This document shows positions 35,470 to 43,050 of a stretch of 64,000 bases of DNA, one piece after another (position 1 is the stretch's first letter; the number at the start of each line of letters is the position of its first letter). The position numbers were made by a program, and so were the translations under genes. Source of the stretch: Microbacterium sp. STN6 (GTDB taxonomy: Bacteria; Actinomycetota; Actinomycetes; Actinomycetales; Microbacteriaceae); assembly GCF_026410545.1 (NCBI RefSeq), contig NZ_JAPMIT010000001.1, forward strand, positions 992,001 to 1,056,000, given 5' to 3'. The notes under the pieces were generated by a model. That model did no database searches, was not told the DNA's origin, and saw only the letters and a program-made list of their open reading frames with translations.

Positions 35470-35991
35470 GTGATCGTCTGGCTCAACGGAACCCACGGCG
35501 TTGGCAAGACCACGACAAGCGCACTTCTTCAGGCGTTGATCCCGGATTCCCGCGTGTTCGATGCCGAGAAGGTAGGCGAGACGCTCATGGATCTTCGGCC
35601 CAGCCTTCCCGAGACAGACAACTTTCAGCACTGGCCGCCATGGCGGCCGCTCGTAGTCGACACCGCTCGTCGCATCCTCGACTACACGGGCGGCACTCTC
35701 GTCATACCCATGACCGTGCTCGTGGAGCAGTACTGGCAAGAGATCAGCGTTGGCCTCGCGGCACACGCAATTCCAATCCGACACTTCTTGCTTCACGCGG
35801 ATCCCGACACGCTGCGCGGCCGGATCGAGAACGACCCAGTGATGGGCTACTCGACGTTTCGCATCAAATACATGGAACCCTACACGGCCGCCTACGCCGA
35901 CTGGTTGCGTGACGAGGCGGAGATCATCGACACCAGTCACATAAGCCCCAGCGAGGCCGCACGGCTAGTTGCGAACGCGCTGCACGACTAG
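35470..35991 (+). CDS. TmrB-like P-loop ATP-binding protein
   Basis: The 173-aa product starts at GTG 35470 (an ATG 48 bp upstream is possible). It opens VIVWLNGTHGVGKTTTSALL (Walker A GTHGVGKT) and continues FDAEKVGETLMDLRP, WPPWRPLVVDTARRILDYTGGTLVIPMTVL. The order P-loop, D.E.VG, F..WP.WR.LV, and (L)IVPMT is that of TmrB-type proteins linked to tunicamycin resistance and of related small kinases. The C-terminal HFLLHADPDTLRGRIENDP holds the lid Arg residues. Substrate unknown; possibly a resistance phosphotransferase. It stands alone at the right side of the tRNA-Leu-proximal island. Confidence 0.75.
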   Translation: MIVWLNGTHGVGKTTTSALLQALIPDSRVFDAEKVGETLMDLRPSLPETDNFQHWPPWRPLVVDTARRILDYTGGTLVIPMTVLVEQYWQEISVGLAAHAIPIRHFLLHADPDTLRGRIENDPVMGYSTFRIKYMEPYTAAYADWLRDEAEIIDTSHISPSEAARLVANALHD

Positions 35992-36038
35992 CGTTGCCCG
36001 GACACATGGATTTCGGTCATGCGGGATACTTAGGGCCA

Positions 36039-36172
36039 TGGCAGGGGTTGAATCGCTTCTGGGCCAGGCAGGACTCCCGCCGGCGGAGCGTGTGGTCGAA
36101 CTCACCTCCTCCGGTCTTGACAACCGGTGCACGCCGCCGCACGAGCGGTCGCTGATCAGTCCGCCTTGTTGA
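36039..36172 (+). pseudogene. Short possible gene fragment
   Basis: ATG 36039 opens a 44-residue frame beginning MAGVESLLGQAGLPPAERVV, then ELTSSGLDNR, ending inside the TetR gene. The first 30 codons look protein-like (amphipathic, G/C third positions), the rest does not. It may be the 5' end of a gene truncated by the arrival of the downstream genes. Weak evidence. Confidence 0.25.
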
Positions 36173-36818
36173 GATGCACCATGGCGTCGTAGAGCTGCTC
36201 GTCCGTCATCGGCGGCTCGGGAATCGGGTGCGCCCGCTTGGCCCGGTACGCGTCGAGCATGAGGTAGAGCTGACGCCGCCACGCGCCCGGTGCGGTGGTG
36301 CTGGTGGCGTCGAGCAGCCGACCGTTGAACCAGATGAGGTTGACGATGTCGGCCAGAGCGATGTCAGGGCGAGCCGCGCCGGCCTCTTGGGCTCGGGTGA
36401 GCACGAGCTCGATTTGTTGGCACATCTGGTCGTGGATGCGCTCGGTGTCCGGGCTGCCGGGGAAACGACGCGAGAGGAAGTCATTGAAACCTCGGTCTCC
36501 CGCCTGCACCCGAAACAGGTTCTCGAGGTAGGAGACGAACCCTTCCCACGCATCCTCGATTTCCAATGCCTTCTTGGATCCGTCGGTGAACTCGCGAAGG
36601 CGCGGCTCAAGGGCGGCCAAGAGCAGGTCCAGGCGGGTCGGGAAGTGCCGGTACAGGGTGCCGATGGCGACATCGGCGTCGCGAGCGATCTGTTCTAACG
36701 AGGCATCCACGCCTTTGAGAGCAAACTCGCGCTGCGCCGCAGCGATGAGCCTGTCACGGCGCTGTTGGGCGTCGCGGCGACGCGGCGGCCGCATCCGCTC
36801 ATCTTGTTTGATGCTCAT
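36156..36818 (-). CDS. TetR/AcrR-family transcriptional regulator
   Basis: The 220-aa product has the TetR N-terminal HTH (RRDRLIAAAQREFALKGVDASLEQIARDADVAIGTLYRHFPTRLDLLLAA; ends GTLYRHF). A helical ligand-binding C-terminal domain of the SBP-like actinobacterial subgroup follows, with EFVSYLENLFRVQAGDRGFNDFL. It is divergent from the NADP-binding reductase gene at 36970, so it most likely represses that gene and itself from the shared 151-bp intergenic region, which carries a large inverted repeat. Confidence 0.92.
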   Translation of the reverse strand: MSIKQDERMRPPRRRDAQQRRDRLIAAAQREFALKGVDASLEQIARDADVAIGTLYRHFPTRLDLLLAALEPRLREFTDGSKKALEIEDAWEGFVSYLENLFRVQAGDRGFNDFLSRRFPGSPDTERIHDQMCQQIELVLTRAQEAGAARPDIALADIVNLIWFNGRLLDATSTTAPGAWRRQLYLMLDAYRAKRAHPIPEPPMTDEQLYDAMVHLNKAD

Positions 36819-36851
36819 GTCGTGATTCTAGTTCGGGAATCGTGGAATACC

Positions 36852-36896
36852 TGAGGCACCCCTCCGGTTCAACCCAGCAACCGGAGGGGTGCCTCA
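36852..36896. repeat. 18-bp perfect inverted repeat in the TetR/reductase divergent promoter
   Basis: TGAGGCACCCCTCCGGTT pairs perfectly with AACCGGAGGGGTGCCTCA around a 9-nt loop (CAACCCAGC). It lies 33 bp from the TetR start and 73 bp from the reductase start. No T-run follows on either strand. Terminator-like strength in a divergent promoter region is unexpected. Confidence 0.8.
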
Positions 36897-36969
36897 TCTT
36901 GGTGCGTCAATCGATGACCGATCGAGTCCTCCACGGCAAACCGTTATCGGCAGAACGAAGGAGCACATC

Positions 36970-37581
36970 ATGACCACCATCACCATCATCGGCGCAGGCA
37001 ACATGGCCACCGCCATCGGCACCAGGGCGGCGAAGCACGGCCACACCGTCGAATTCATGAGCCGTAACGCTGCCAAGGCCGAGGCGCTTGCCCAGCAGAT
37101 CGGCAGCGGCGCCACCGTCGGCACGTACGGTGCGAAGCCGGCGGGTGACATCGTCTTCCTCGCCGTCTTGTACGCCGGCGCGGTTGATGTGGTCAGGCAA
37201 TATGGCGATGCGCTGGCCGGCAAGATCCTCGTCGACATCACCAACCCGTTCAACGCCGACGCAAGCGGGGTCGTGACCACTCCGGGCAACTCGGCGTCCC
37301 AACAGATTGCCGCCGCAGCCCCCGAGGGCACTCACGTCGTGAAGGCGTTCAACACGATCTTTGGCGGCGTTCTCGCTGCAGACAAGCCGTTGGATGTGTT
37401 CTTCGCCGGCGGCAGCGCCGAGGCGAGGGCGCGCGTGGCGGCGTTCCTGGAAAGCCTGGGCATGCGACCCCTCGACGCGGGAGGGCTGGAGACCACGTAC
37501 GCTCTCGAGTGGGCGGGCATCCTGCTCATGGGTCTGGCCCGCAACGGCGGCGGCTTCGGCATCGCGTTGGGAGCCAAGTAG
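36970..37581 (+). CDS. NADP-binding reductase (F420/NADP oxidoreductase-like)
   Basis: The 203-aa product starts at ATG 36970 after AAGGAG. The Rossmann start is MTTITIIGAGNMATAIGTRAAKHGHTVEFMSRN (GxGxMA...G, with SRN for the NADP 2'-phosphate), followed by DIVFLAVLYAGAVDVVRQYGDALAGKILVDITNPFN and VKAFNTIFGGVL, all typical of the F420-dependent NADP reductase fold. Many members of this family with a divergent TetR gene do not use F420. The cofactor is not resolved by sequence. Probably TetR-regulated. Confidence 0.88.
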   Translation: MTTITIIGAGNMATAIGTRAAKHGHTVEFMSRNAAKAEALAQQIGSGATVGTYGAKPAGDIVFLAVLYAGAVDVVRQYGDALAGKILVDITNPFNADASGVVTTPGNSASQQIAAAAPEGTHVVKAFNTIFGGVLAADKPLDVFFAGGSAEARARVAAFLESLGMRPLDAGGLETTYALEWAGILLMGLARNGGGFGIALGAK

Positions 37582-37710
37582 CCGAGTGCGCTCGACGGCG
37601 CGGGCGTGGGCGCCGGCGCGGTGGTCACCGGCGCCGCGTGCGGGCATCACGACCCGTATGCGGCGTGCCGCCAAGTTGTTGGCGCCGGCAGCCGTAGTGG
37701 GAACCAGCCT

Positions 37711-38313
37711 TCAGTTCGCGCGGAAACGGATGTGCGTAGCCAGCGGAGAATGCAGTACTTCGACAGGTTCCAGTCCGAACGTTTCGACGCCATCGAAGAG
37801 GCGCTCCCCCGACTGCAGTAGGACCGGGGCGACGTCGAGTGTGAGCTCGTCGATTACTCCGGCGCTGAGTGCCTGGCGAACGGTAGAGGCGCCACCCGCG
37901 ATGTCGACGCCGTCGCTGCCCGCTACCTCACACGCCCGGGCGTAGGCGGCGTCGAAGCCGTCGGTGACGAAGAAGAAGGTCGTGCCGCCCTCCATCTCGA
38001 TCGGCTCGTGCGCGTGATGGGTGAGTACGAACACCGGAGCGTGATAGGGCGGCTCCTGCCCCCACCAGCCACGCCAGTCCTCCTCCCACTCACCACGGAC
38101 AGGCCCAAACATGTTGCGCCCCATGAGGTAGGCGCCGCGCGGGCGCATCAGCCAGCCGTTCGCGATGTCGTCGGCCTCGTTGGCGCGCTCATCGCCCATG
38201 TGCCAGCCGTGGAGTTCGCCTCCGCGCTTGCCGAGAGGATGCTCGCGGCTCTGGCTCGGCCCGGCAACAAAACCGTCGAGCGAGATCGACATGTGACATG
38301 TGGTGTCGGGCAT
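37711..38313 (-). CDS. Dihydrofolate reductase/RibD C-terminal family protein
   Basis: The 200-aa product begins MPDTTCHMSISLDGFVAGPSQS, the usual DHFR-like opening (MSLDGF.AGP). It contains PRGAYLMGRNMFGPVRGEW (GRnmF) and later DVDIAGGASTVRQALSAGVIDELTLDVAPVLLQSGERLF, the conserved IaGGA.t..q.l.aGLvDEl motif of the RibD C-terminal domain. It should bind NADPH and reduce an unknown heterocycle. Monocistronic. The 37582-37710 gap to the reductase gene is a GC-rich stretch with no further gene. Confidence 0.9.
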   Translation of the reverse strand: MPDTTCHMSISLDGFVAGPSQSREHPLGKRGGELHGWHMGDERANEADDIANGWLMRPRGAYLMGRNMFGPVRGEWEEDWRGWWGQEPPYHAPVFVLTHHAHEPIEMEGGTTFFFVTDGFDAAYARACEVAGSDGVDIAGGASTVRQALSAGVIDELTLDVAPVLLQSGERLFDGVETFGLEPVEVLHSPLATHIRFRAN

Positions 38314-38451
38314 TCATGGTCCTTGTGCAGCGATTGAGAATTGCGGCTGGTGACTCACGCAATCTACTACCCGAGATGGATGACGAGGCCACGAAGGCGT
38401 CATTAGCGTTGAGCGTGTCAGCGGGCGCCTCATGTGCCGGAAGGAGCAACG

Positions 38452-38895
38452 ATGCCGATTCTGCGAAGCGGCATAAGCCGGCCAGCGCTGTTCATAGCCG
38501 CTTGTCTCGCGTTCGTGCCTCTCTTGACCGCATGCACTTCGGAACCGACAGTTCGACACTTCACCTTCGACGGTGTTCAGGACGAGACGGCGACACACGT
38601 ATATACCGTCGGGTCGAGGGCAATGGGAACCGCAACGGAGACGCCGGGAGCTCCGATGGCAGGCGAGTACGTCGTGTCCATTCAACTCACAGCAGCTGGC
38701 GCGGACGCAACCACAGTGCACCCCAACGTCACCGTCTACTTCGAGAATTCCACGGTGCACTGTTACGCGCGGGGCGCGAGTCCCCACGATCCCGTGCAAA
38801 TCACCGAGGGCACGACGTCGACGAAGCTCATCTGTGAAGAGCCGTTCCCGGATCCGATGAAAATCCTCGGGATCTTGGTTACCGATGGTGGCTGA
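38452..38895 (+). CDS. Hypothetical lipoprotein
   Basis: The 147-aa product starts at ATG 38452 with AAGGAG 8 nt upstream. The signal peptide is PALFIAACLAFVPLLTAC, with lipobox LTAC at residue 26, followed by a mature domain rich in Thr/Val. Its MAGEYVVSIQLTAAGADATT and VTVYFENSTVHCYARG point to a beta sandwich. The single internal pair Cys (HC, IC) could form a disulfide. No named family recognised. It precedes the TM2-domain gene, but 155 bp separate them. Confidence 0.7.
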   Translation: MPILRSGISRPALFIAACLAFVPLLTACTSEPTVRHFTFDGVQDETATHVYTVGSRAMGTATETPGAPMAGEYVVSIQLTAAGADATTVHPNVTVYFENSTVHCYARGASPHDPVQITEGTTSTKLICEEPFPDPMKILGILVTDGG

Positions 38896-39050
38896 CTGGC
38901 CGCTCCCTCATACCGTGTGACCGTGGGCCGGGCGGCACCCGATCCGCGGGCCTCACGGGGCGGGAGGCTCGGTGTTCGCCGAGCTTTCCGCCTGCCGCTT
39001 GCCGATTGCAATGACTGAACCCGAACACCGCACAGAACAGGAGCACACCA

Positions 39051-40106
39051 ATGTCTGACGACAGCCTGCACACATCCGACACCGCACAGCAGGCTCCGCC
39101 GCCGCCCATTCCGGCAACACCGCAACCGCCGCTCCCGACGGCGAAGTCGTTCATCGCGGCTTGGCTTCTGGCTCTCCTGCTCGGAATGCTCGGCGTCGAC
39201 CGGTTCTATCTCGGCAAGGTGGGCACCGGCATCCTCAAGCTCATCACTTTCGGTGGACTTGGAGTCTGGTGGCTCATTGACCTCATTCTTGTGCTCGCCG
39301 GCGCCGCTCGCGACAAGAAGGGGCTGCCGCTCCTCGGCTACGCGCAGCACAAGAAGGTCGCCTGGATCGTCACCGGTGCAGTCATCGCGATCTCCATCGT
39401 CACCAATGCACTCACTGCGGGGAACCAGCCCGGCACGGACGCAGCGAACAGCGGCGTTGACGCGGTAACAGCGCAGACGACGGATGCCGCGACGCATCCC
39501 TCAGATGCAGCGGAGAAAGACTCCCCTGCGCCAGCACCCGAAACGCCGACCGCGCAGTCGTGGGCGGACGAGACGTATGGCACCTTCACGCCGCTAACGC
39601 AGACCGGAACGGGCGACAGCCTCATCACGCTGCCTACTGGCGCCACGGCCGGCATCGTCACCGCCACGTACCGGGGCGACAGCAACTTTGCGATCAGCGT
39701 GCTGGACGCGAAGAACCAGTCGACTGGTGAACTGCTCGTCAACACGATCGGCGCATACTCCGGTACCACGGCGTACGGCTTCAGCTCGCTCGCTGCGGGC
39801 GTCACGTTGCAGATCAGCGGCGCAGGAGCGTGGAGCGTGACGCTCTCACCGGTCTCGACGGCGCCCGATGTGGCGGCATCCGGCAAGGGAGACGCGGTGT
39901 TCCTCTATGACGGTGGCGCGGCGAAACTGACCGCGACCCACGACGGCTCCAGCAATTTCACCGTGATGGAAGAGACCGGCAAGGCGTTTCACTACGGGCT
40001 GCTCGTCAACGAGATCGGCGCCTATTCGGGCACCGTTCCGCTGAGCGCCGGGCCGTCGGCCATCAGCGTGACGGCCGACGGCAACTGGACGCTCGCGGTC
40101 GGATAG
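39051..40106 (+). CDS. TM2-domain membrane protein with repeated extracellular beta domains
   Basis: The 351-aa product has a Pro-rich cytosolic N-terminus and then the TM2 domain (AWLLALLLGMLGVDRFYLGKVGTGILKLITFGGLGVWWLIDLILVLAG; the G.DRFYLG motif is diagnostic). A third helix (AWIVTGAVIAISIVTNAL), a Thr/Ala/Pro-rich linker, and two similar domains of about 95 residues follow. The two repeats share LLVN(T/E)IGAYSGT and GNW/GAWS(V/L)T(L/A). The exported repeats probably bind something at the cell surface. It forms a likely unit with the DUF3892 gene 51 bp downstream. Confidence 0.85.
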   Translation: MSDDSLHTSDTAQQAPPPPIPATPQPPLPTAKSFIAAWLLALLLGMLGVDRFYLGKVGTGILKLITFGGLGVWWLIDLILVLAGAARDKKGLPLLGYAQHKKVAWIVTGAVIAISIVTNALTAGNQPGTDAANSGVDAVTAQTTDAATHPSDAAEKDSPAPAPETPTAQSWADETYGTFTPLTQTGTGDSLITLPTGATAGIVTATYRGDSNFAISVLDAKNQSTGELLVNTIGAYSGTTAYGFSSLAAGVTLQISGAGAWSVTLSPVSTAPDVAASGKGDAVFLYDGGAAKLTATHDGSSNFTVMEETGKAFHYGLLVNEIGAYSGTVPLSAGPSAISVTADGNWTLAVG

Positions 40107-40157
40107 CGACCGACGTATCCGCGTCGGTTACACCAAGAGAAAAGAGGACCAATCGTC

Positions 40158-40436
40158 ATGTTCGAGATCACCGGAATAGCCGTGTCGCGCAAGCCACCGA
40201 CGCTGGACACCATTACGAGCTACTACTTCCAGGGACGGGACGGCGAGATCAGCAAGTGGATGAGCAAGCCAGCGGCCGTCACCTACGTGAGGCAGAACGC
40301 GCTGAGCGTCTACGCGAGCGGAGGCGGCAGCCGAGCTTATGTTGAGGTTGTCCAGAACGGCTCGGCGCCGTACCTGCGCACGAAGGGCGACGGTACGACC
40401 AGCGACAACCTGCTCTCCCAGAAAATCTACAACTGA
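40158..40436 (+). CDS. DUF3892-domain protein
   Basis: A 92-aa protein whose end, SAPYLRTKGDGTTSDNLLSQ, carries the DUF3892 signature (YLRT..DG...DNLL). The start ITGIAVSRKPPTLDTITSYYFQGRDGE fits the family's N-terminal strand. Function unknown. It follows the TM2 gene and shares its strand. Confidence 0.8.
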   Translation: MFEITGIAVSRKPPTLDTITSYYFQGRDGEISKWMSKPAAVTYVRQNALSVYASGGGSRAYVEVVQNGSAPYLRTKGDGTTSDNLLSQKIYN

Positions 40437-40613
40437 CGCAGGCAGGGCCGTTGCTCGTTGAACGCGAGTGGCGGCCCTTCTGCCGGTTTGGCGGGCTCGG
40501 GTAGCGATCTACTCCCCCAACCCGGCTTACGCGTCGGCGGGAGAATCGGAATTTTGAGTTCCACGGCGAGTCATCACTTCGCGAGTGTCGGTGGCTTCTG
40601 CGACAGTCGCCGT

Positions 40614-41027
40614 ATGAGTTCAATGGAGATCACCCGTTTACAGCCTGCCGGACTCGTTGTGAGCCCGGCATTCAGCCACGTCGCCGTCGTGCCTCCGGGC
40701 GCCGCGACCATTTACGTCGGGGGCCAGAACGGCGTAGACGCCGCTGGTTCCATCGTCTCGGACGATATTGCGGCCCAGGCGCTGCGAGCGATCGACAATG
40801 CAAGCATCGCACTTGAGGCGGCGGGCGCGTCTCTCGCCGATGTCGTGCAGTGGTCGGTGCTCTTCGCCGCCGATGCCGACCTCGGGGCTGCATACCGCGC
40901 CATCGCCCCACGACTCGCTGGCGCGGGCGCGCCACCGCTTGTGACGGCCGCGCGGGTAGTCGGGCTCGGCGTGCCAGGGGCACTCATCGAGGTCAGTGCA
41001 GTCGCCGCCGTGATGCCGGCCGAATAG
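40614..41027 (+). CDS. RidA-family protein
   Basis: The 137-aa product starts at ATG 40614 (ATG 40623 is possible; neither has a clear ribosome site). Its RidA/YjgF fold is clear from SPAFSHVAVVPPGAATIYVGGQNGVDAAGSIV, DIAAQALRAIDNASIALEAAGASLADVVQWSVLFA and PLVTAARVVGLGVPGALIEVSAVAAV, including the R.V...LIEV.A motif. The substrate-binding Arg of RidA (normally before the final strand) is present in AARVVGLG. RidA proteins deaminate reactive enamine/imine intermediates. The subgroup is not resolved. Confidence 0.9.
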   Translation: MSSMEITRLQPAGLVVSPAFSHVAVVPPGAATIYVGGQNGVDAAGSIVSDDIAAQALRAIDNASIALEAAGASLADVVQWSVLFAADADLGAAYRAIAPRLAGAGAPPLVTAARVVGLGVPGALIEVSAVAAVMPAE

Positions 41028-41068
41028 AGGGCACAACTAGTCAATGGGCGTCAACTCGATCGGTACAG

Positions 41069-41524
41069 CTACCCGCGGTACGCCTCGTCAAGCGCGGCCT
41101 CGTCGATCTTGCTCATCGTCATCATCGCCTCGAGCACCCGTTGCGCCTTCTCGCGATCCGGGTCTGCGAGATAACGCCCCAGCGCTTGCGGAATGATCTG
41201 CCACGAAACGCCGAACCCGTCCTTCAGCCAGCCGCAGCGACCCGGCTCGCCGCCATCGGCGGTGAGCGCATCCCAATACCTGTCGACCTCTGCCTGGTCT
41301 GCGCAGTCGACGAAGAGGGAGATGGCGTCGGCGAACGGATGGCCCGGCCCGGCATTCAGCAGCTCGATGCGCTGGCCGGCAAGCTCCAGAGTGGCGCCGA
41401 AGAGCCGTCCGTCGGGCAGATCGTTGCGCTGCAGGAGCCGCGAATCCGGGAACACCGAACAGTAGAGGTCGATGGCGTCTGCTGCGTTGTCGTCGAACCA
41501 GAGAAAAGGCGTGATGGACGTCAT
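41069..41524 (-). CDS. VOC-family (PhnB-like) protein
   Basis: The 151-aa product starts at ATG 41524 (MTSITPFLWFDDNAADAIDLYCSVF); longer frames upstream have no family similarity. PhnB motifs include TPFLWFD.NA..A...Y, ELAGQRIELLNAGPG, the Trp/Cys motif ADGGEPGRCGWLKDGFGVSWQIIP, and KAQRVLEAMMTMSKIDEAALDEAY at the C-terminus, where the MM.M.KIDIa.L..A pattern is typical. It is divergent from the ArsR gene at 41617. A second VOC family member is at 668. Confidence 0.9.
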   Translation of the reverse strand: MTSITPFLWFDDNAADAIDLYCSVFPDSRLLQRNDLPDGRLFGATLELAGQRIELLNAGPGHPFADAISLFVDCADQAEVDRYWDALTADGGEPGRCGWLKDGFGVSWQIIPQALGRYLADPDREKAQRVLEAMMTMSKIDEAALDEAYRG

Positions 41525-41578
41525 GCCCCATGATGACCGCGAGGCGATAGACGCGTCAACGATTCTGCGCGGCTCCCC

Positions 41579-41608
41579 TTGTGCCAACCGCGCGCAATGA
41601 CCTAACAT
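41579..41608 (+). promoter_or_regulatory. Promoter of the ArsR-SRPBCC operon
   Basis: TTGTGC (41579-41584) and TAACAT (41603-41608) with an 18-bp spacer. The start ATG 41617 follows TAACAT by eight bases, so the transcript is probably leaderless. Confidence 0.6.
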
Positions 41609-41625
41609 ACAACCAAATGGTTGTA
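41608..41625. promoter_or_regulatory. Palindromic operator overlapping the ArsR start
   Basis: TACAACCAAATGGTTGTA: 8-bp arms with a two-base spacer, a common operator shape for small ArsR regulators. It overlaps the -10 box end, the predicted transcription start and the ATG at 41617, so bound repressor would directly block initiation. Confidence 0.8.
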
Positions 41626-41961
41626 CAAACGATGAGCGATGCCGAAGCCGATCGCACGTTTCATGCGCTGGCGGATGCGACGCGACGCGATATCACGCGC
41701 CGCGTCCTCCAGCGTGAGCAGTCGGTGTCGTCGCTGGCGTGCCGCTACGAGATGAGTTTCGCCGCGGTGCAGAAGCACGTCGCCGTCCTGGAGGCGGCGT
41801 CGCTCGTCACGAAGAAGCGGCGAGGCAGGGAGCAGATCGTGCATGCAAACCTCGACGCCCTTCGCAGGGCCGCTCGACTGCTCGATGAGTATGAGCAGCT
41901 ATGGCGGCATCGTGCCGACACGATGGCGGGAATTCTCGCCGAGACAGGAGAAGAATCATGA
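41617..41961 (+). CDS. ArsR-family winged-helix repressor
   Basis: The 114-aa product from ATG 41617 (MVVQTMSDAEADRTFHALADATRRDITRRVL; internal ATG 41632 possible). The HTH is REQSVSSLACRYEMSFAAVQKHVAVLEAASLVTKKRRGREQIV, with the ArsR pattern FHALADATRR. The usual metal-binding cysteines (CxC) of SmtB/ArsR metal sensors are absent, so it likely responds to something else. Its stop overlaps the ATG of the SRPBCC gene by four bases (ATGA), the classic ArsR-AHSA1 operon. Confidence 0.92.
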   Translation: MVVQTMSDAEADRTFHALADATRRDITRRVLQREQSVSSLACRYEMSFAAVQKHVAVLEAASLVTKKRRGREQIVHANLDALRRAARLLDEYEQLWRHRADTMAGILAETGEES

Positions 41962-42455
41962 CCGTTGTGAGCGTACAGAAGGACGCGGAGGCGATGACGC
42001 TGACGTTCGTTGCCGAGTTCGACGCCGAACCCGAGCGCGTCTGGGAGCTGTGGGCTGACCCCCGCCAGCTCGAGCGCTGGTGGGGACCTCCCGGCTGGCC
42101 GGCGACGTTCGAGCGGCACGAGTTCGCCAATGGGGGCGAGTCGCGCTACTACATGAGCGGCCCCGAGGGCGAGCGTGCGCACGGCTGGTGGCACATCATC
42201 GCGGTCGAGCCGAAGCGCACTCTCACGCTCGACGACGGCTTCGCCGATGACAACGGCGAGCCCGTCGACGCCGACGAGCCCACTCGCATGGCTGTCACAC
42301 TCGAGCCAATCCCCTCCGGCACCCGCATGACGACGGTGGGAACGTTCGCCAGCGCCGACCAGCTCGAGAAGTTGCTCGCCATGGGAATGGAAGAGGGCAT
42401 GCGGCTGGCGATGGGCCAGATCGATGCCATTCTCGCCGAGACTTCCGGTTCCTAG
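41958..42455 (+). CDS. SRPBCC (AHSA1-like) domain protein
   Basis: The 165-aa product has the START/Bet v1-like fold of bacterial AHSA1 proteins: FVAEFDAEPERVWELWADPRQLERWWGPPGWPATFERHEFANGG, then YYMSGPEGERAHGWWHIIAVEPKRTLTLDDGFADDNG and a C-terminal amphipathic helix EKLLAMGMEEGMRLAMGQIDAIL. These small pocket proteins bind hydrophobic ligands; in Hsp90-linked AHA1 the domain activates ATPase. Ligand unknown here. Translationally coupled to the ArsR gene. Confidence 0.93.
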   Translation: MTVVSVQKDAEAMTLTFVAEFDAEPERVWELWADPRQLERWWGPPGWPATFERHEFANGGESRYYMSGPEGERAHGWWHIIAVEPKRTLTLDDGFADDNGEPVDADEPTRMAVTLEPIPSGTRMTTVGTFASADQLEKLLAMGMEEGMRLAMGQIDAILAETSGS

Positions 42456-42474
42456 ACCTCTCTCACGGGTCACG

Positions 42475-42480
42475 TAGAGT
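42475..42480 (+). promoter_or_regulatory. Putative -10 box, leaderless S4-protein transcript
   Basis: TAGAGT ends eight bases before GTG 42489. Confidence 0.45.
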
Positions 42481-42488
42481 CGTCATTC

Positions 42489-42896
42489 GTGCAGGAGAAT
42501 TCGACGGCGCGCGTCGACAGCTGGTTGTGGGCGGTGCGCCTCGCCAAGACCCGCTCGGCCGCGACCGCCGCGTGCCGAGCGGGTCACGTGCGCGTCAACG
42601 GGGAGCGCGCGAAGGCCGCGCAGCCCGTGAAGGTGGGCGATGAGGTGCGGATGCGCGTTGCTGGCCTCGACCGCATCGTCGAGGTTCGCCGCATCCTCGT
42701 CAAGCGCGTGAGCGCCACCGTCGCTGCCGAGAGCCTGACCGATCGCACTCCCCCGCCACCGCCGCGCGAGGAGGTCGCGCTGGCGCCGAAACGCGATCGT
42801 GGAGCGGGTCGCCCCACCAAGCGCGAGCGCCGCGAGATCGATCGGCTGCGCGGCAGAGGGCGGGATGATCGGCCGGAGTCCCGCCCTCTCGAGTAA
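42489..42896 (+). CDS. S4-domain RNA-binding protein (HslR-like)
   Basis: The 135-aa product starts at GTG 42489. The S4 fold is TARVDSWLWAVRLAKTRSAATAACRAGHVRVNGERAKAAQPVKVGDEVRMRVAGLDRIVEV, matching Hsp15/HslR, followed by a basic Pro/Arg tail (RDRGAGRPTKRERREIDRLRGRGRDD). HslR recycles 50S subunits carrying nascent peptide after heat shock in E. coli; the actinobacterial members are presumed similar. A TAGAGT box 8 nt upstream points to a leaderless transcript. Confidence 0.9.
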   Translation: MQENSTARVDSWLWAVRLAKTRSAATAACRAGHVRVNGERAKAAQPVKVGDEVRMRVAGLDRIVEVRRILVKRVSATVAAESLTDRTPPPPPREEVALAPKRDRGAGRPTKRERREIDRLRGRGRDDRPESRPLE

Positions 42897-43050
42897 GCCG
42901 CGCGAATGCCCTGATCGGTGCGTTCTCCTGGCTCGTTTCAACGCTCCCGTGTCGCATGGCGACAGCCCACTCCGTGAACCCAATGGTACGCCGAAGCGAG
43001 CCCGGCGGCATGTCTTCGGCGAGACAAGCACGGCTCGGGCTTAGCCTCAC

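Noticed and set aside
30530-36155. Right-hand copy of the tRNA-Leu 3' end as an attR site
   Set aside because: Scanned by eye for the CCCCCCTCGGACACCA segment; none found, so no att pair is claimed.
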